Numbered from the stretch's first letter, positions 43,591-53,730 are shown. The stretch is 64,000 bases of DNA from Actibacterium sp. MT2.3-13A (GCF_018139985.1 NZ_JAGSOU010000012.1:1-64000), one strand, 5' to 3'. The notes: generated from the sequence alone by a model not told the origin. Translations and numbers: made by a program.

Positions 43591-45615
43591 ATGACCAACC
43601 CGCTGCTCGCCCCGTGGACCACGCCGTTTGAAATTCCGCCCTATGCCGAGATCTCGGACGCGGATTTCGGGCCCGCGCTGGAGGCGGCGCTGGCAGAGGC
43701 GCGGGCCAATGTGGCCGCGATCGCGGAGAACCCCGAGGCGCCCAGCTTCGCCAATACCATCGAGGCGCTGGAACTGGCCGACGCGGCGCTGGGGCGCGTT
43801 CTGGGCGTGTTCTATTCGGTTGCGGGCGCCGACAGCAACCCTGCGCGCGAGGCGTTGCAGCGGGAGTTCGCGCCGAAACTGGCGGCCTATTCCTCGGACG
43901 TGACGCTGAACGCGGCGCTGTTCGCGCGGGTCGAGGCGCTGTGGGCGGGGCGCGCGGCGCTGGGTCTGGACGAGGAACAGGCGCGGGTGCTGATGCTGAC
44001 GCGGCGCGGCTTCGTGCGGGCGGGCGCGCGGCTGGAGGGCGCGGCGCGCGACCGGCTGCGCGGGATCATGGCGCGGCTGTCGGTGCTGGGCACGCAGTTC
44101 ACGCAGAACCTGCTGGCTGATGAGCGCGAATGGTTCATGGAACTTTCCGAGGCCGATCTCGAGGGGCTGCCCGGTTTCGTGGTGGCCGCCGCCCGCGCCG
44201 CGGGGGCGGAGAAAGGCGCGGAGGAGCCGGTTGTCACGCTGTCGCGGTCGCTGATCGTGCCCTTCCTGCAATTCTCGCCCCGTCGCGAACTGCGTGAGAA
44301 GGCCTTCCGCGCCTGGGGCGCGCGCGGGGCCAACGATGGCGAGACCGACAACCGAGCCATCACCGCCGAGATCCTGAAGCTGCGCGAGGAGCGCGCGCAT
44401 CTGCTGGGCTATCCCGATTTCGCCAGTTTCAAGCTGGAGACCGAGATGGCCAAGACGCCCGCCCGCGTGCGCGAATTGCTGATGCAGGTCTGGCGACCCG
44501 CCCGCGCCGCGGCCGAGGCCGACGCGGAGGATCTGGAGCGGATGATGCACGAGGACGGCGTCAACGGCCGGCTGGAGCCCTGGGACTGGCGCTATTACAC
44601 GGAACGGCAGCGCAAGATCCGCCATGACCTCGACGAGGCGGAACTGAAGCCCTACCTGCAGCTCGACCGGATGATCGAGGCGGCGTTCGCCTGCGCCAAC
44701 CGCCTGTTCGGGCTGGAATTCGCGCCGCTCGACGTGGCGCTATACCACCCCGACGCGCGGGCGTGGGAGGTGACGCGGGACGGGGCGCATCTGGCGGTCT
44801 TCATCGGCGATTATTTCGCGCGCGGCTCGAAACGCTCGGGCGCGTGGTGTTCGGCCAGTCGGTCGCAGAAGAAGCTGGGCGGGGCGGTGCGGCCCGTCGT
44901 GCACAACGTGTGCAACTTCGCCAAGCCCGCGGCGGGGGAGCCGGCGCTGCTGTCCTATGACGACGCGCGGACGCTGTTCCACGAATTCGGCCACGCGCTG
45001 CACCAGATGCTGTCGGACGTGACCTACGAGTCGATCTCCGGCACCTCGGTGGCGCGCGATTTCGTGGAACTGCCCAGCCAGTTGTTCGAACATTGGCTGG
45101 AAGTGCCCGAGGTGCTGGCCGAGTTCGCCACCCATGCCGAGACGGGCGCGCCCATGCCCAAGGATCTGCTCGACCGGCTGCTGGCGGCGGCCAGCCATGA
45201 CATGGGGTTCCAGACGGTGGAATACATCGCCTCGGCTCTGGTCGACCTGGCCTTTCACGAGGGCGCGGCGCCGGCCGACCCGATGGAGCGAGAGGCCGAG
45301 GTCCTGGCGGAAATCGGCATGCCGCAGGCCATCGCCATGCGCCACGCCACGCCGCATTTCGCCCATGTCTTTGCCGGGGACGGCTATTCCAGCGGCTATT
45401 ACAGCTACATGTGGTCCGAGGTGATGGATGCCGACGCCTTCGAGGCCTTCGAGGAGGCCGAGGGCGCCTTCGACCCGGAGGTCGCCGAGCGGCTGGAGCG
45501 GTTCATCCTTTCGCGGGGCGGCGCGCGCGAGGCAGAGGAGCTTTACACCGCCTTCCGCGGCCGCCTGCCGGGGGTCGAGGCGCTGCTGAAGGGGCGCGGC
45601 CTGCTGCCTGCGTAA
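43591..45615 (+). CDS. M3-family metallopeptidase (oligopeptidase A / Dcp-like)
   Basis: The 674-residue zinc peptidase carries LFHEFGHALHQML (HExxH zinc motif) near residue 464 and the third ligand region EHWLEVPEVLAEF near residue 498. The N-terminal helical domain and the closing YSYMWSEVMDADAFEAF segment near residue 605 (substrate Tyr) match peptidyl-dipeptidase Dcp/OpdA, which degrades oligopeptides in the cytosol. No signal peptide is present. It converges on the iclR-type gene with only 12 bp between stops and no visible terminator. Confidence 0.93.
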   Translation: MTNPLLAPWTTPFEIPPYAEISDADFGPALEAALAEARANVAAIAENPEAPSFANTIEALELADAALGRVLGVFYSVAGADSNPAREALQREFAPKLAAYSSDVTLNAALFARVEALWAGRAALGLDEEQARVLMLTRRGFVRAGARLEGAARDRLRGIMARLSVLGTQFTQNLLADEREWFMELSEADLEGLPGFVVAAARAAGAEKGAEEPVVTLSRSLIVPFLQFSPRRELREKAFRAWGARGANDGETDNRAITAEILKLREERAHLLGYPDFASFKLETEMAKTPARVRELLMQVWRPARAAAEADAEDLERMMHEDGVNGRLEPWDWRYYTERQRKIRHDLDEAELKPYLQLDRMIEAAFACANRLFGLEFAPLDVALYHPDARAWEVTRDGAHLAVFIGDYFARGSKRSGAWCSASRSQKKLGGAVRPVVHNVCNFAKPAAGEPALLSYDDARTLFHEFGHALHQMLSDVTYESISGTSVARDFVELPSQLFEHWLEVPEVLAEFATHAETGAPMPKDLLDRLLAAASHDMGFQTVEYIASALVDLAFHEGAAPADPMEREAEVLAEIGMPQAIAMRHATPHFAHVFAGDGYSSGYYSYMWSEVMDADAFEAFEEAEGAFDPEVAERLERFILSRGGAREAEELYTAFRGRLPGVEALLKGRGLLPA

Positions 45616-45627
45616 GGCGACGGCCGC

Positions 45628-46392
45628 TCAGCCCCGCAGCAGATCGCTCAGGCTGCGCCCCGCGTCGATCAGGATCTGTTTGTAGGTGTCGTAATTGGCG
45701 CGCGCGTCTTCCTTCGGCGCGACGATGCAGAGGGTCGCCACGCATTTGCCCGCCTCGTCATAGACCGGCGCGGCAAAGCAATGCGTGAAGGAATCGACGA
45801 TGCTGTCGAAGGAGAAGAAGCCCTGCCTGCTTGCCGCGCGGACTTCGGCGAGGAAGGCGTCCCGATTCATCCGCTCGCCGCTTGGCAGGGTGAAATCCTC
45901 GGGCGGGATCAGGGTCAGGATCTCCTCGTCGGCCATGCCGCCGAGCAGCAGCCGGCCGGAGGCCGTCCAGGGGATCGGCGTCCGTTCCCCGACATCGGCG
46001 CTGATGCGGAACGGGCGGCTGCCCTCGCACATCATCGCCACGGTGTATTTCTCGCCGTCGAGCATGCAGAACTGCGAGGTCTCGGAGGTTTGCGCCGTGA
46101 TCTCCTTGAGCAGGACGCCGGCTTCGCGCGCCAGGTCGAAATGCTCCTGATAGGCGAGCCCGAGGAAATAGAGCCGCCGGCCGAGAAAGACATTGCCCTG
46201 GCTGTCGACGGTTTCCAGCATGCCGTGTTCGACCAGCGTCGCCACCAGGTCGTAGACGGTGGATTTCGGCGCGCCCAGCGCCTGCGCGATCTCGCCTGGG
46301 CGCTGCGGGTGCTTGACCGCGCGCAGGTGGTCGAGAATGTCGAACGCGCGGTCGATGCCGCGCGCCCGCTTTCGCGCGTTCAGATCCTTCAT
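45628..46392 (-). CDS. IclR-family transcriptional regulator
   Basis: The 254-residue regulator has an N-terminal winged helix-turn-helix (RAFDILDHLRAVKHPQRPGE near residue 15, then IAQALGAPKSTVYDLVATLV) and a C-terminal ligand domain with VGERTPIPWTASGRLLLGG near residue 138 and CFAAPVYDEAGKCVATL near residue 205. It ends the minus-strand cluster RidA, ABC transporter, so it probably controls that cluster and the divergent D-threonine-aldolase-like gene. The ligand is probably an amino acid or keto acid of this pathway (inference). Confidence 0.92.
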   Translation of the reverse strand: MKDLNARKRARGIDRAFDILDHLRAVKHPQRPGEIAQALGAPKSTVYDLVATLVEHGMLETVDSQGNVFLGRRLYFLGLAYQEHFDLAREAGVLLKEITAQTSETSQFCMLDGEKYTVAMMCEGSRPFRISADVGERTPIPWTASGRLLLGGMADEEILTLIPPEDFTLPSGERMNRDAFLAEVRAASRQGFFSFDSIVDSFTHCFAAPVYDEAGKCVATLCIVAPKEDARANYDTYKQILIDAGRSLSDLLRG

Positions 46393-46435
46393 GGCTCACT
46401 CCTTCCGGCGGCCGGAAAGGGGAGCCGGCGACAGA

Positions 46436-46822
46436 TCACGGTTTGCGATAGGCGATGCAATCGACCTCGACCTTGCAGTCCACCACCATGGCGGACTGGA
46501 CGCAAGCCCGCGCCGGGGGATGGTCGCCGAAATACTGCTCGAACACGCCGTTGAAGCTCCAGAAATCGCGCGGATCGTCGAGCCAGACGCCGACCCGCAT
46601 GATGTCCTCGACGCCGTAGCCCGCGTCCTTGACGATCTGCAGCATGTTCTCAATGGCGATCTTCGACTGTTCGACGATGCCATGCCCGGCGATCTCGCCG
46701 TCGCGCATGGGGGTCTGGCCGGAAACATAGAGCCAGCCGTCGGCCTGCGTCGCCTTGGCGAAGGGCAGCGCCCGCTGCCCGCTGCCTTTTCCTTCGCCGA
46801 CACCGTATCGCTTGATGGTCAT
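46436..46822 (-). CDS. RidA-family (YjgF/UK114) enamine/imine deaminase
   Basis: The 128-residue protein has the RidA core: PFAKATQADGWLYVSGQTPM at residues 20-39 and VGVWLDDPRDFWSFNGVFEQYF near residue 78. The Arg in PPARACVQ near residue 105, which binds the carboxylate of 2-aminoacrylate-type intermediates, is present, followed by VEVDCIA. It probably hydrolyses reactive imines formed from PLP-dependent amino-acid breakdown, in agreement with the linked PLP enzyme. It lies 43 bp upstream of iclR and 15 bp after the ABC ATPase gene. Confidence 0.9.
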   Translation of the reverse strand: MTIKRYGVGEGKGSGQRALPFAKATQADGWLYVSGQTPMRDGEIAGHGIVEQSKIAIENMLQIVKDAGYGVEDIMRVGVWLDDPRDFWSFNGVFEQYFGDHPPARACVQSAMVVDCKVEVDCIAYRKP

Positions 46823-46837
46823 GTGGGTTCTCCTTTG

Positions 46838-47608
<771 letters not shown>

Positions 47609-47611
47609 GCC

Positions 47612-48274
47612 TTATTGCGGGATCGAGACGCGGCGCTCCACGGCGCGGCCGGCCTGCTCGATCAAAAAGTTCAGGAGCCAGTAGACGAAGCCCGCGAAGA
47701 AGTAGAATTCGAGGCTGAGATAGGTGCGCGAGATCACCTGCTGCGTGGCCAGCAGCAGTTCAACCACGCCGATGATGGACAGCAGGGTCGATGCCTTGAC
47801 GATCTCGGTCGCGGTGTTGACCCAGGTGGGCAGGATCTGGCGCAGCGCCTGCGGCAGCAGGACAGAGGCGAAGGTCTGCCCGAAGGTCAGCCCGATGGAT
47901 TTCGCGGCCTCGGTCTGGCCCTTCGGGATGGCGGCCAGCGCGCCGCGGATGATCTCGCCCACATGCGACGAGCAGAACAGCGTCAGGGCCAGAACGCCCG
48001 CCTGGAACGCCGACAGGTCGACGCCCACGACCGACAGCACATAGAAACAGGCGAGGATCAGCACGAAGACCGGCGTGCCGCGCAGGAAATCGGTATAGAC
48101 GCGCAGGACGAAGCGGGTGGCGAGGTTGCCGTAGCTGAGCGCGAGCCCCACCAGCACGCCCAGGCCCGATCCCAGGATCACCGCGACCAGCGAGATCAGC
48201 AGCGTGTTGCCAAAGCCCGCAAGCAGGCTCATCCGGGCATTCCACAGGTTGTCGAGAAAAAGGGAAAGATCCAT
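47612..48274 (-). CDS. Polar amino-acid ABC transporter permease
   Basis: The 220-residue permease begins MDLSLFLDNLWNARMSLLAG. It has five membrane helices and the HisMQ-type signature EIIRGALAAIPKGQTEAAKSIGLT near residue 105, whose EAA loop contacts the ATPase. YTDFLRGTPVFVLIL near residue 60 is the usual amphipathic lead. The start at 48274 has GGAG upstream; a longer frame is excluded because it would run into the other permease gene. Confidence 0.93.
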   Translation of the reverse strand: MDLSLFLDNLWNARMSLLAGFGNTLLISLVAVILGSGLGVLVGLALSYGNLATRFVLRVYTDFLRGTPVFVLILACFYVLSVVGVDLSAFQAGVLALTLFCSSHVGEIIRGALAAIPKGQTEAAKSIGLTFGQTFASVLLPQALRQILPTWVNTATEIVKASTLLSIIGVVELLLATQQVISRTYLSLEFYFFAGFVYWLLNFLIEQAGRAVERRVSIPQ

Positions 48275-48284
48275 CTCGGTCTCC

Positions 48285-48947
48285 TCAGCGCGGAATGGCC
48301 AGCCGGCGCTCGAGCCGGCGCAGCACGGCCGCGATCGCGTAGCAGGTGGCGACATAGATCAGCGAGGCGACCATCCATGTCTCGATCACGCGGAAGCTTT
48401 CGACGTTGATCTTGCGCGCGTAGAAGGTCAGATCGGGCACGGCGATGGCGGCGGCGAGCGAGGTGTCCTTGAACAGCGAGATGAAGTTGTTCGACAGCGA
48501 CGGCAGCACATTTCGCAGCATCACCGGGACGATGATGTAGGCCCTGATCTTCAGCTCCGTCAGGCCGATGGCGAGCCCAGCTTCGCGCAGGCCCTTGGGC
48601 TGGGCGACGAGACCGGCGCGAAAGACCTCGGAGAGGTAGGCCCCGGCATAGAGCGACAGCGTCAGGATGAAGGAGGGGATCTTTTCCAGCGCCACGCCCA
48701 GCTGCGGCAGGGCGAAATAGGTGAACAGGATCAGCACCAGGATGGGCGTGTTGCGGATCGCCGAGACATAGCTCAGCGAGAGCCACCGCAACACGCGGTG
48801 TTTGGAGAGCATCCCGAAGGCGGCAACCAGACCGATCACGCAGCCGATGGCGATGGAGACCACGGCCAGGAACAGGCCGAGACCCAGCCCCGAGGCCAGC
48901 AGGTCCCAGTTGCGCCATATGACGGCGAAGTTGAAATCGTAGTCCAA
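48285..48947 (-). CDS. Polar amino-acid ABC transporter permease
   Basis: The 220-residue permease starts MDYDFNFAVIWRNWDLLASG and has about five helices. YVSAIRNTPILVLILFTYFA lies near residue 65, and the EAA loop is SEVFRAGLVAQPKGLREAGLAIGLT near residue 110. It pairs with the permease at 47612 to form the heterodimeric channel of a HisMQ/GlnP-type importer. The gap to the binding-protein gene is 31 bp. Confidence 0.93.
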   Translation of the reverse strand: MDYDFNFAVIWRNWDLLASGLGLGLFLAVVSIAIGCVIGLVAAFGMLSKHRVLRWLSLSYVSAIRNTPILVLILFTYFALPQLGVALEKIPSFILTLSLYAGAYLSEVFRAGLVAQPKGLREAGLAIGLTELKIRAYIIVPVMLRNVLPSLSNNFISLFKDTSLAAAIAVPDLTFYARKINVESFRVIETWMVASLIYVATCYAIAAVLRRLERRLAIPR

Positions 48948-48978
48948 GTTCCGTCCTCCGGGATGCCGGTGTCCGCGC

Positions 48979-49818
48979 TTACTTGTATTCGACCGGGAAG
49001 CCGATCTGCGGATTCTCCAGCTCGGTGCCGAACCACTTGGCGAAGCTGTCCGAGTAGAACGGGAATTCGACCCCGGTCATGGCCTCGTGCAGCACGGTGT
49101 TGACGAAGTTCAGCCAGCGCTGGTCGCCCGGCTTGATCGCGCAGGAATAGCTCTGCGGGTTCCAGCCATAGCCGGCGTCGGTATAGCGGCCGGGGTTCTG
49201 GACCATGAACCAGCGCAGGGCGGACTGGTCGGTGGCCGCAGCCTCGGCCCGGCCCGAGTTGAGCGCCTGGTACATCAGGTCGACGCTGTCATACTGATCC
49301 ACCGTGGCCTGCGGCAGTGCGGCGTGCACCATTTCCTCGGCATAGACGTTCTGCAGAACGGCCACGGTGACATCCGACCCGGCGGCCTTCAGCGCGTCGT
49401 AATCGGCGTAATCGCCGTTGGCCATCAGCAGCAGGCCGACGCCTTCGCGGTAGTAGGGGATGGTGAACTCGACCTGCTGGGCGCGCTCGGCGGTGACGGT
49501 CATGAACTGGCAGGTCAGGTCGACCTTGTCGGTGACGAGGTTCGGGATGCGCGCGTCGCTGGACTGCTGGACATACTCGATCTTGTCGGGGTCGCCGAAC
49601 AGCGCCTTCGCGACCAGCCGGCCCATGTCGACGTCGAAGCCGGTCAGCTTGTTCTCCTGGTCGATGAAATGCCAGGGCGGGTTGGTCGAGCCGGTGCCGA
49701 GGATCAGGTGGCCGCGGTCGAGCACCTCCTGAAGCTTGCTGCCGTCCTGCGCCTGCACGGCGCCGGCGCCGAGCGCGGTCATCGCCAGACCGGCGAAGAG
49801 GGTCTTGAGAGGGGTCAT
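48979..49818 (-). CDS. Amino-acid ABC transporter substrate-binding protein
   Basis: The 279-residue periplasmic protein has a cleavable signal peptide (residues 1-23, ending AVQAQ) and a type II binding fold: LDRGHLILGTGSTNPPWHFI near residue 32, LTGFDVDMGRLVAKALFGD near residue 58 and VAVLQNVYAEEMVHAAL near residue 145. It is the first gene of the transporter operon. Absence of a lipobox and the domain pattern fit group 3 polar amino-acid binding proteins. GGAG precedes the ATG at 49818. The ligand is not determinable by eye. Confidence 0.92.
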   Translation of the reverse strand: MTPLKTLFAGLAMTALGAGAVQAQDGSKLQEVLDRGHLILGTGSTNPPWHFIDQENKLTGFDVDMGRLVAKALFGDPDKIEYVQQSSDARIPNLVTDKVDLTCQFMTVTAERAQQVEFTIPYYREGVGLLLMANGDYADYDALKAAGSDVTVAVLQNVYAEEMVHAALPQATVDQYDSVDLMYQALNSGRAEAAATDQSALRWFMVQNPGRYTDAGYGWNPQSYSCAIKPGDQRWLNFVNTVLHEAMTGVEFPFYSDSFAKWFGTELENPQIGFPVEYK

Positions 49819-49869
49819 GGGTGTCTCCACTGTTGGGGCATTTCTGCGGGTGATCGGTCGGAAATTAGA

Positions 49870-49896
49870 ATTCCGTTATACCGGATTGCATTCCGG
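49870..49896. promoter_or_regulatory. Candidate IclR operator between transporter operon and PLP-enzyme gene
   Basis: CCGGATTGCATTCCGG (49881-49896) is a palindrome matching itself at 14 of 16 positions around a TGCA centre. ATTCCG also occurs 20 bp earlier (49870-49875). IclR-family operators often have this GGA-TTCC form. The region 49819-49998 separates the two divergent units that the linked IclR protein would be expected to control. Confidence 0.45.
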
Positions 49897-49998
49897 CTTT
49901 GTGGATTTACGCTAGCCAGCCCCGGCGCGACGTGTCAATATGATTTCCGCAATCACCCTGCCCCATCGGGGCGCCTCAGCCAGGAAAGATGCCACGGA

Positions 49999-51042
49999 AT
50001 GGACACGCCCTGCCTTGTCGTCGACCTTTCGACAGTTGACCGGAATATCGCCCGATTTCAGCAGCTTGCGGAGGCTGCCGGACTGAAGACGCGGCCCCAT
50101 ATCAAGACCCACAAGCTGCCCCTCATGGCGCGCCGGCAAATCGAGGCGGGGGCGATCGGGATCACCTGCCAGAAGGTCGGCGAGGCCGAGGTGATGGCCG
50201 ATGCGGGGATCGAGGACATCCTGATCACCTACAACATCCTCGGGCTGGACAAGCTCGACCGGCTGGCCGCGCTGGCGCGGCGCTGCCGGCTCAGCGTGAC
50301 CTGCGACAACGAGACGGTGGCGCAGGGCCTGTCGGACCGCTTTGCCAATGAGGCCGAGCCGCTGCCGGTGCTGATCGAATGCGACACCGGCGCGGCGCGC
50401 TGCGGCGTGCAGTCGCCCGAGGAGGCGCTGGCGCTGGCCCGCCGCATCCATGCGCTGCCGGGGCTGAGGCTCGACGGGCTGATGACCTATCCGCCGATGC
50501 GCGGCAGCCACGAGGTCGACCAATGGCTGGCCCGCGCCCGCGACCTGCTGAAGGCCGAGGGGCTGCCCTGCCCGGTGATCAGCAACGGCGGCACGCCCAA
50601 TCTCGGCGACCTGGCCGAGTTCCGCTCGGCGACGGAGCACCGTGCCGGCACCTATATCTACAACGACCGCTCGCTGATCGCGATGGGTGCCTGCGGCGCC
50701 GAGGATTGCGCGGCCAGGCTGCACGCCACCGTCATCTCGCGCCCGGCCGCGGACCGCGCGATCATCGACGCCGGCTCCAAGGCGCTGACATCCGATCTGC
50801 TGGGGCTGCCGGATTACGGCCTGATCGTCGAGGCGCCCGAGGCGCGGATCGTAGGCCTGTCGGAGGAGCACGGCCATATCGACCTGACCGGCTCGGGCTG
50901 GGATCCGCAGGTGGGCGACGAGATCACGATCATCCCCAACCATGTCTGCGTGGTCTCGAACCTGTTCGACGCGGTCATCCTGCGCCATCCCGACGGCCGG
51001 CTGGAGAGTGTCCCGGTCGCCGCGCGCGGCAAGGTGAGGTGA
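49999..51042 (+). CDS. D-threonine aldolase / D-serine-dehydratase-like PLP enzyme (DSD1 family)
   Basis: The 347-residue fold-type III enzyme begins MDTPCLVVDLSTVDRNIARF. The PLP Lys is probably in RPHIKTHKLP near residue 36, GLMTYPPM lies near residue 160, NGGTPNLG near residue 194 and EHRAGTYIYNDR near residue 213. A C-terminal metal-binding segment with EEHGHIDLTG near residue 292 and NHVCVVSNLF near residue 314 is typical of DTA/DSD proteins. It could cleave D-threonine or 3-hydroxyaspartate, or dehydrate D-serine. The RidA and amino-acid importer next to it fit a pathway producing reactive imines. Confidence 0.88.
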   Translation: MDTPCLVVDLSTVDRNIARFQQLAEAAGLKTRPHIKTHKLPLMARRQIEAGAIGITCQKVGEAEVMADAGIEDILITYNILGLDKLDRLAALARRCRLSVTCDNETVAQGLSDRFANEAEPLPVLIECDTGAARCGVQSPEEALALARRIHALPGLRLDGLMTYPPMRGSHEVDQWLARARDLLKAEGLPCPVISNGGTPNLGDLAEFRSATEHRAGTYIYNDRSLIAMGACGAEDCAARLHATVISRPAADRAIIDAGSKALTSDLLGLPDYGLIVEAPEARIVGLSEEHGHIDLTGSGWDPQVGDEITIIPNHVCVVSNLFDAVILRHPDGRLESVPVAARGKVR

Positions 51043-51096
51043 AGCCCGCCCCGCGGCCCATGCCGCGGGTGCGGTCCGCCGTGGCGGCGTTCCGAA

Positions 51097-51125
51097 GGGC
51101 CGGGCCGGGCGCCCCGGCCCGGGCC
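51097..51125. terminator. Bidirectional hairpin between converging genes
   Basis: GGGCCGGGCCGGG (51097-51109) and CCCGGCCCGGGCC (51113-51125) pair at 12 of 13 positions across a CGC loop, between the D-threonine-aldolase-like gene and the CDF gene. There is no T-run. Confidence 0.55.
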
Positions 51126-51127
51126 GC

Positions 51128-52000
51128 TCAGCGCACCGGGTCCTTGTGGATGATCACATCGGTCCCGGGATAGGCCGTCAGGATCGCGCGCTTCAGCCCC
51201 GCGCCGATGTCATGCGCCTCGGTCAGCGTCAACTCGCCGTCCAGCTCGATATGCAGGTTCACGAAGACAGTGGACCCGGAGGAGCGCGTGCGGAAGTCGT
51301 GATAGCCGTGCAGCCCCGGCCAGCCCTTCACGATCGCCTCGATGCCGGCCACAACCTCGGGATCGGCGGCGCGGTCCATCAGCGCGTCCCAGGCGCCCTT
51401 GCCGATGCCCAGCGCCCCCACCGCCAGCATCGCCGCGGCGCCGATCGCCACCACGCTGTCCACCTGGGTCAGCCCGAACTGGGCCGAGGTCCAGAGCGCG
51501 GCGATCGCGCCCAGGTTGGGGACGAGGTCGCCGATGTAATGCAGCGAGTCCGCGCGCACCACCTTGCTGCCCGTGCGCCGCGCCACGCGGCGCTGCCACA
51601 GCACCAGCCCCAGCGTCAGCGCGATCGAGGCCGCCATGACCAGCACCCCGCGCCCCTCGCTTGCCAGCGGCGGTGGCGCCTCGGACTGCAGCCGCGCGAC
51701 CGCGGCCCAGGCGATCAGCCCGCTGGAGGCGAGGATGAACACCGCCTGGCCCAGCGCGGCCAGGTCCTCGGCCGAGCTGTGGCCGAAGGCGTGGTCGTCA
51801 TCCGGGGGTTTCGCGGCGTAGAAGATCGCGGCCAGCCCCCCGAGCGAGATCATCAGGTCCAGCGCCGAATCCGCCAGCGACGCGGCGATCGACAGCGCCC
51901 CCGTGGCCCCCAGCGCCCACAGCTTCAACGCGACCAGCGTCAGCGCCACGAGGACCGAGGCCAGCCCCGCGGAAAGGTTCAGGTGGGTGTCTCTGGACAT
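51128..52000 (-). CDS. Cation diffusion facilitator (CDF) metal transporter
   Basis: The 290-residue protein has six membrane helices and a cytoplasmic C-terminal domain. SIAASLADSALDLMISLGG near residue 36 carries the helix-2 metal-site pattern ALDLM. DDDHAFGHSSAEDLAALGQ near residue 67 has the His/Asp CDF signature. SLHYIGDLVPNLGA near residue 152 is the helix-5 H-x3-D metal pair. It exports a divalent cation, probably Zn, Fe or Mn, in exchange for protons. The 3' stop abuts the hairpin at 51097-51125. Confidence 0.92.
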   Translation of the reverse strand: MSRDTHLNLSAGLASVLVALTLVALKLWALGATGALSIAASLADSALDLMISLGGLAAIFYAAKPPDDDHAFGHSSAEDLAALGQAVFILASSGLIAWAAVARLQSEAPPPLASEGRGVLVMAASIALTLGLVLWQRRVARRTGSKVVRADSLHYIGDLVPNLGAIAALWTSAQFGLTQVDSVVAIGAAAMLAVGALGIGKGAWDALMDRAADPEVVAGIEAIVKGWPGLHGYHDFRTRSSGSTVFVNLHIELDGELTLTEAHDIGAGLKRAILTAYPGTDVIIHKDPVR

Positions 52001-52063
52001 GAGGTGACTCCTTGCAGGCAGGCATGGCCTGACTAGCGCGGCCCGCGCGCGGCGCGCAAGAGG

Positions 52064-52555
52064 TCAGTCGCGGACCTCATCGGGTTGCACGCCCCACAGG
52101 CCCGTCTTGGGCACCCAGCCTGACGCGCCCTCGGCGCTGATCTCGCACCAGTCTTGATTGCACGCGCCCAGCCGCGCCACCACGCCCAGCTCGGCATGGG
52201 CGGCGACGGGGGCGTCTGCGGCGGGGCGGCGGCGCAGCGGCAGCATGTCGGTCTCCACGATCACCGTGCGCACGCCCGACAGCAGCGAATAATGCATCCA
52301 GCCGCCCAGCCCGTCGCGGTCGCGCACGCGACGCCAGTGGCCGTATTCGGCGGTGATCTCCAGCGGCATGTTGCGGCGCTTGTAGACCCAGTCGATGCGG
52401 TGCGTCAGGCTGGGCCCGCGGCGCACGTTGCCCTCGGCCGCCTTCAGCGACACGAAGCGCGGCACGGGCAGGTTGGTGACCGGCCCGCGCTCGGCCGCGG
52501 CGGCCGCCGAGACCAGCAAAAGAACCGTCCCAAGCACGGTGAGAAAAATGCGCAT
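52064..52555 (-). CDS. SH3-domain-like periplasmic protein
   Basis: The 163-residue protein has a signal peptide (MRIFLTVLGTVLLLVSAAAA) and a repeated bacterial-SH3-like body: VRRGPSLTHRIDWVYKRRNM near residue 44 and GWVPKTGLWG near the end, with a WHR-type YGHWRRVRDRDG segment near residue 70. Such proteins probably bind peptidoglycan or partner peptides. The start at 52555 is chosen for the signal peptide; a longer frame has no ribosome-binding site. It is divergent from the dehydrogenase gene. Confidence 0.85.
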   Translation of the reverse strand: MRIFLTVLGTVLLLVSAAAAAERGPVTNLPVPRFVSLKAAEGNVRRGPSLTHRIDWVYKRRNMPLEITAEYGHWRRVRDRDGLGGWMHYSLLSGVRTVIVETDMLPLRRRPAADAPVAAHAELGVVARLGACNQDWCEISAEGASGWVPKTGLWGVQPDEVRD

Positions 52556-52679
52556 GCCCGCCTCGATGCCTCTGTAGCGAAGTCTTCTTGTCGCTTGCCC
52601 GACGGGGTCTTGTGCCTTGCCCCGTTCTCGGACAGTTTGCCAATATGCAAGGCGCAAGGAAAGCACAGGGAGGTTCCGC

Positions 52680-53666
52680 ATGCCCACTCAACGCCTGAGT
52701 GTTGTCGTGACGCGACGGTTGCCCGAACCGGTCGAGACCCGGCTCAAGGAACTCTTCGATGTCGAGCTTTCGGAAACCGACGCCAAGATGACCCGCGAGG
52801 AGCTGGTCGCGGCGATGGAGCGCGCCGATGTGCTGGTCCCCTGCGTCACCGACCAGATCGACCAGGCGATGCTGGCGCGCGCCGGCGACCGGCTGAAGCT
52901 GATCGCCAATTACGGCGCGGGCGTCGATCATATCGACGTCCACACCGCCCGCCAGCGCGGCATCCTGGTGTCGAACACCCCCGGCGTGGCGACCGAGGAC
53001 ACCGCCGACATGACCATCGCGCTGATGCTCGCGGTGGTGCGGCGCATCCCTGAGGGGCTGGCGATGATGCAGTCCGGCGAGTGGGAGGGCTGGGCGCCCA
53101 CCGCCTTCCTCGGCGGGCGCATCGCGGGGCGGCGGCTGGGTATCCTCGGCATGGGGCGGATCGGGCAGGCGGTGGCGCGCCGGGCCCGGGCCTTCGGCAT
53201 GCAGGTGCATTACCACAACCGCAAGCGCGTGCATCCGCAGATCGAGGAGGAGCTGGAGGCGACCTATTGGGAGAGCCTCGACCAGATGGTCAGCCGGATG
53301 GACGTGATCTCGGTCAACTGCCCGCACACGCCGTCCACCTTCCACCTTCTGAACGCGCGGCGGCTGAAGCTGATGAAGCCCGGCGCGGTGGTCGTGAACA
53401 CCTCGCGCGGCGAGGTGATCGACGAGAACGCCCTGACCCGGATGCTGCGCGCGGGCGAGATCGCGGGCGCCGGCCTCGACGTGTTCGAGCATGGCCACCA
53501 GATCAACCCGCGCCTGCGCGAACTGCCCAACGTGGTGCTGCTGCCGCATATGGGCTCGGCGACCGTCGAGGGCCGGATCGAGATGGGCGAGAAAGTGATC
53601 ATCAACATCAAGACCTTCGCGGACGGCCACCGTCCGCCGGACCTGGTGGTGCCCTCGATGCTGTGA
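52680..53666 (+). CDS. D-isomer-specific 2-hydroxyacid dehydrogenase (glyoxylate/hydroxypyruvate reductase type)
   Basis: The 328-residue enzyme has the substrate loop NYGAGVDHIDV near residue 79, the Rossmann motif GILGMGRIGQAVARRARAF near residue 154, the catalytic Arg in NTSRGEVIDE near residue 239 and the Glu/His pair in VFEHGHQINP and LLPHMGSAT near residues 267-290. It reduces glyoxylate, hydroxypyruvate or a similar acid with NAD(P)H. Such activity would link to the C2 metabolism implied by the ethylmalonyl-CoA genes, but that is inference. GGGAGG precedes the start. Confidence 0.9.
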   Translation: MPTQRLSVVVTRRLPEPVETRLKELFDVELSETDAKMTREELVAAMERADVLVPCVTDQIDQAMLARAGDRLKLIANYGAGVDHIDVHTARQRGILVSNTPGVATEDTADMTIALMLAVVRRIPEGLAMMQSGEWEGWAPTAFLGGRIAGRRLGILGMGRIGQAVARRARAFGMQVHYHNRKRVHPQIEEELEATYWESLDQMVSRMDVISVNCPHTPSTFHLLNARRLKLMKPGAVVVNTSRGEVIDENALTRMLRAGEIAGAGLDVFEHGHQINPRLRELPNVVLLPHMGSATVEGRIEMGEKVIINIKTFADGHRPPDLVVPSML

Positions 53667-53730
53667 CCCCCGCGTTGCCGCGGGCATGGCGCTGGGCTAA
53701 AGCCGGGACAGGCGAATTCGGAGGCGGGCG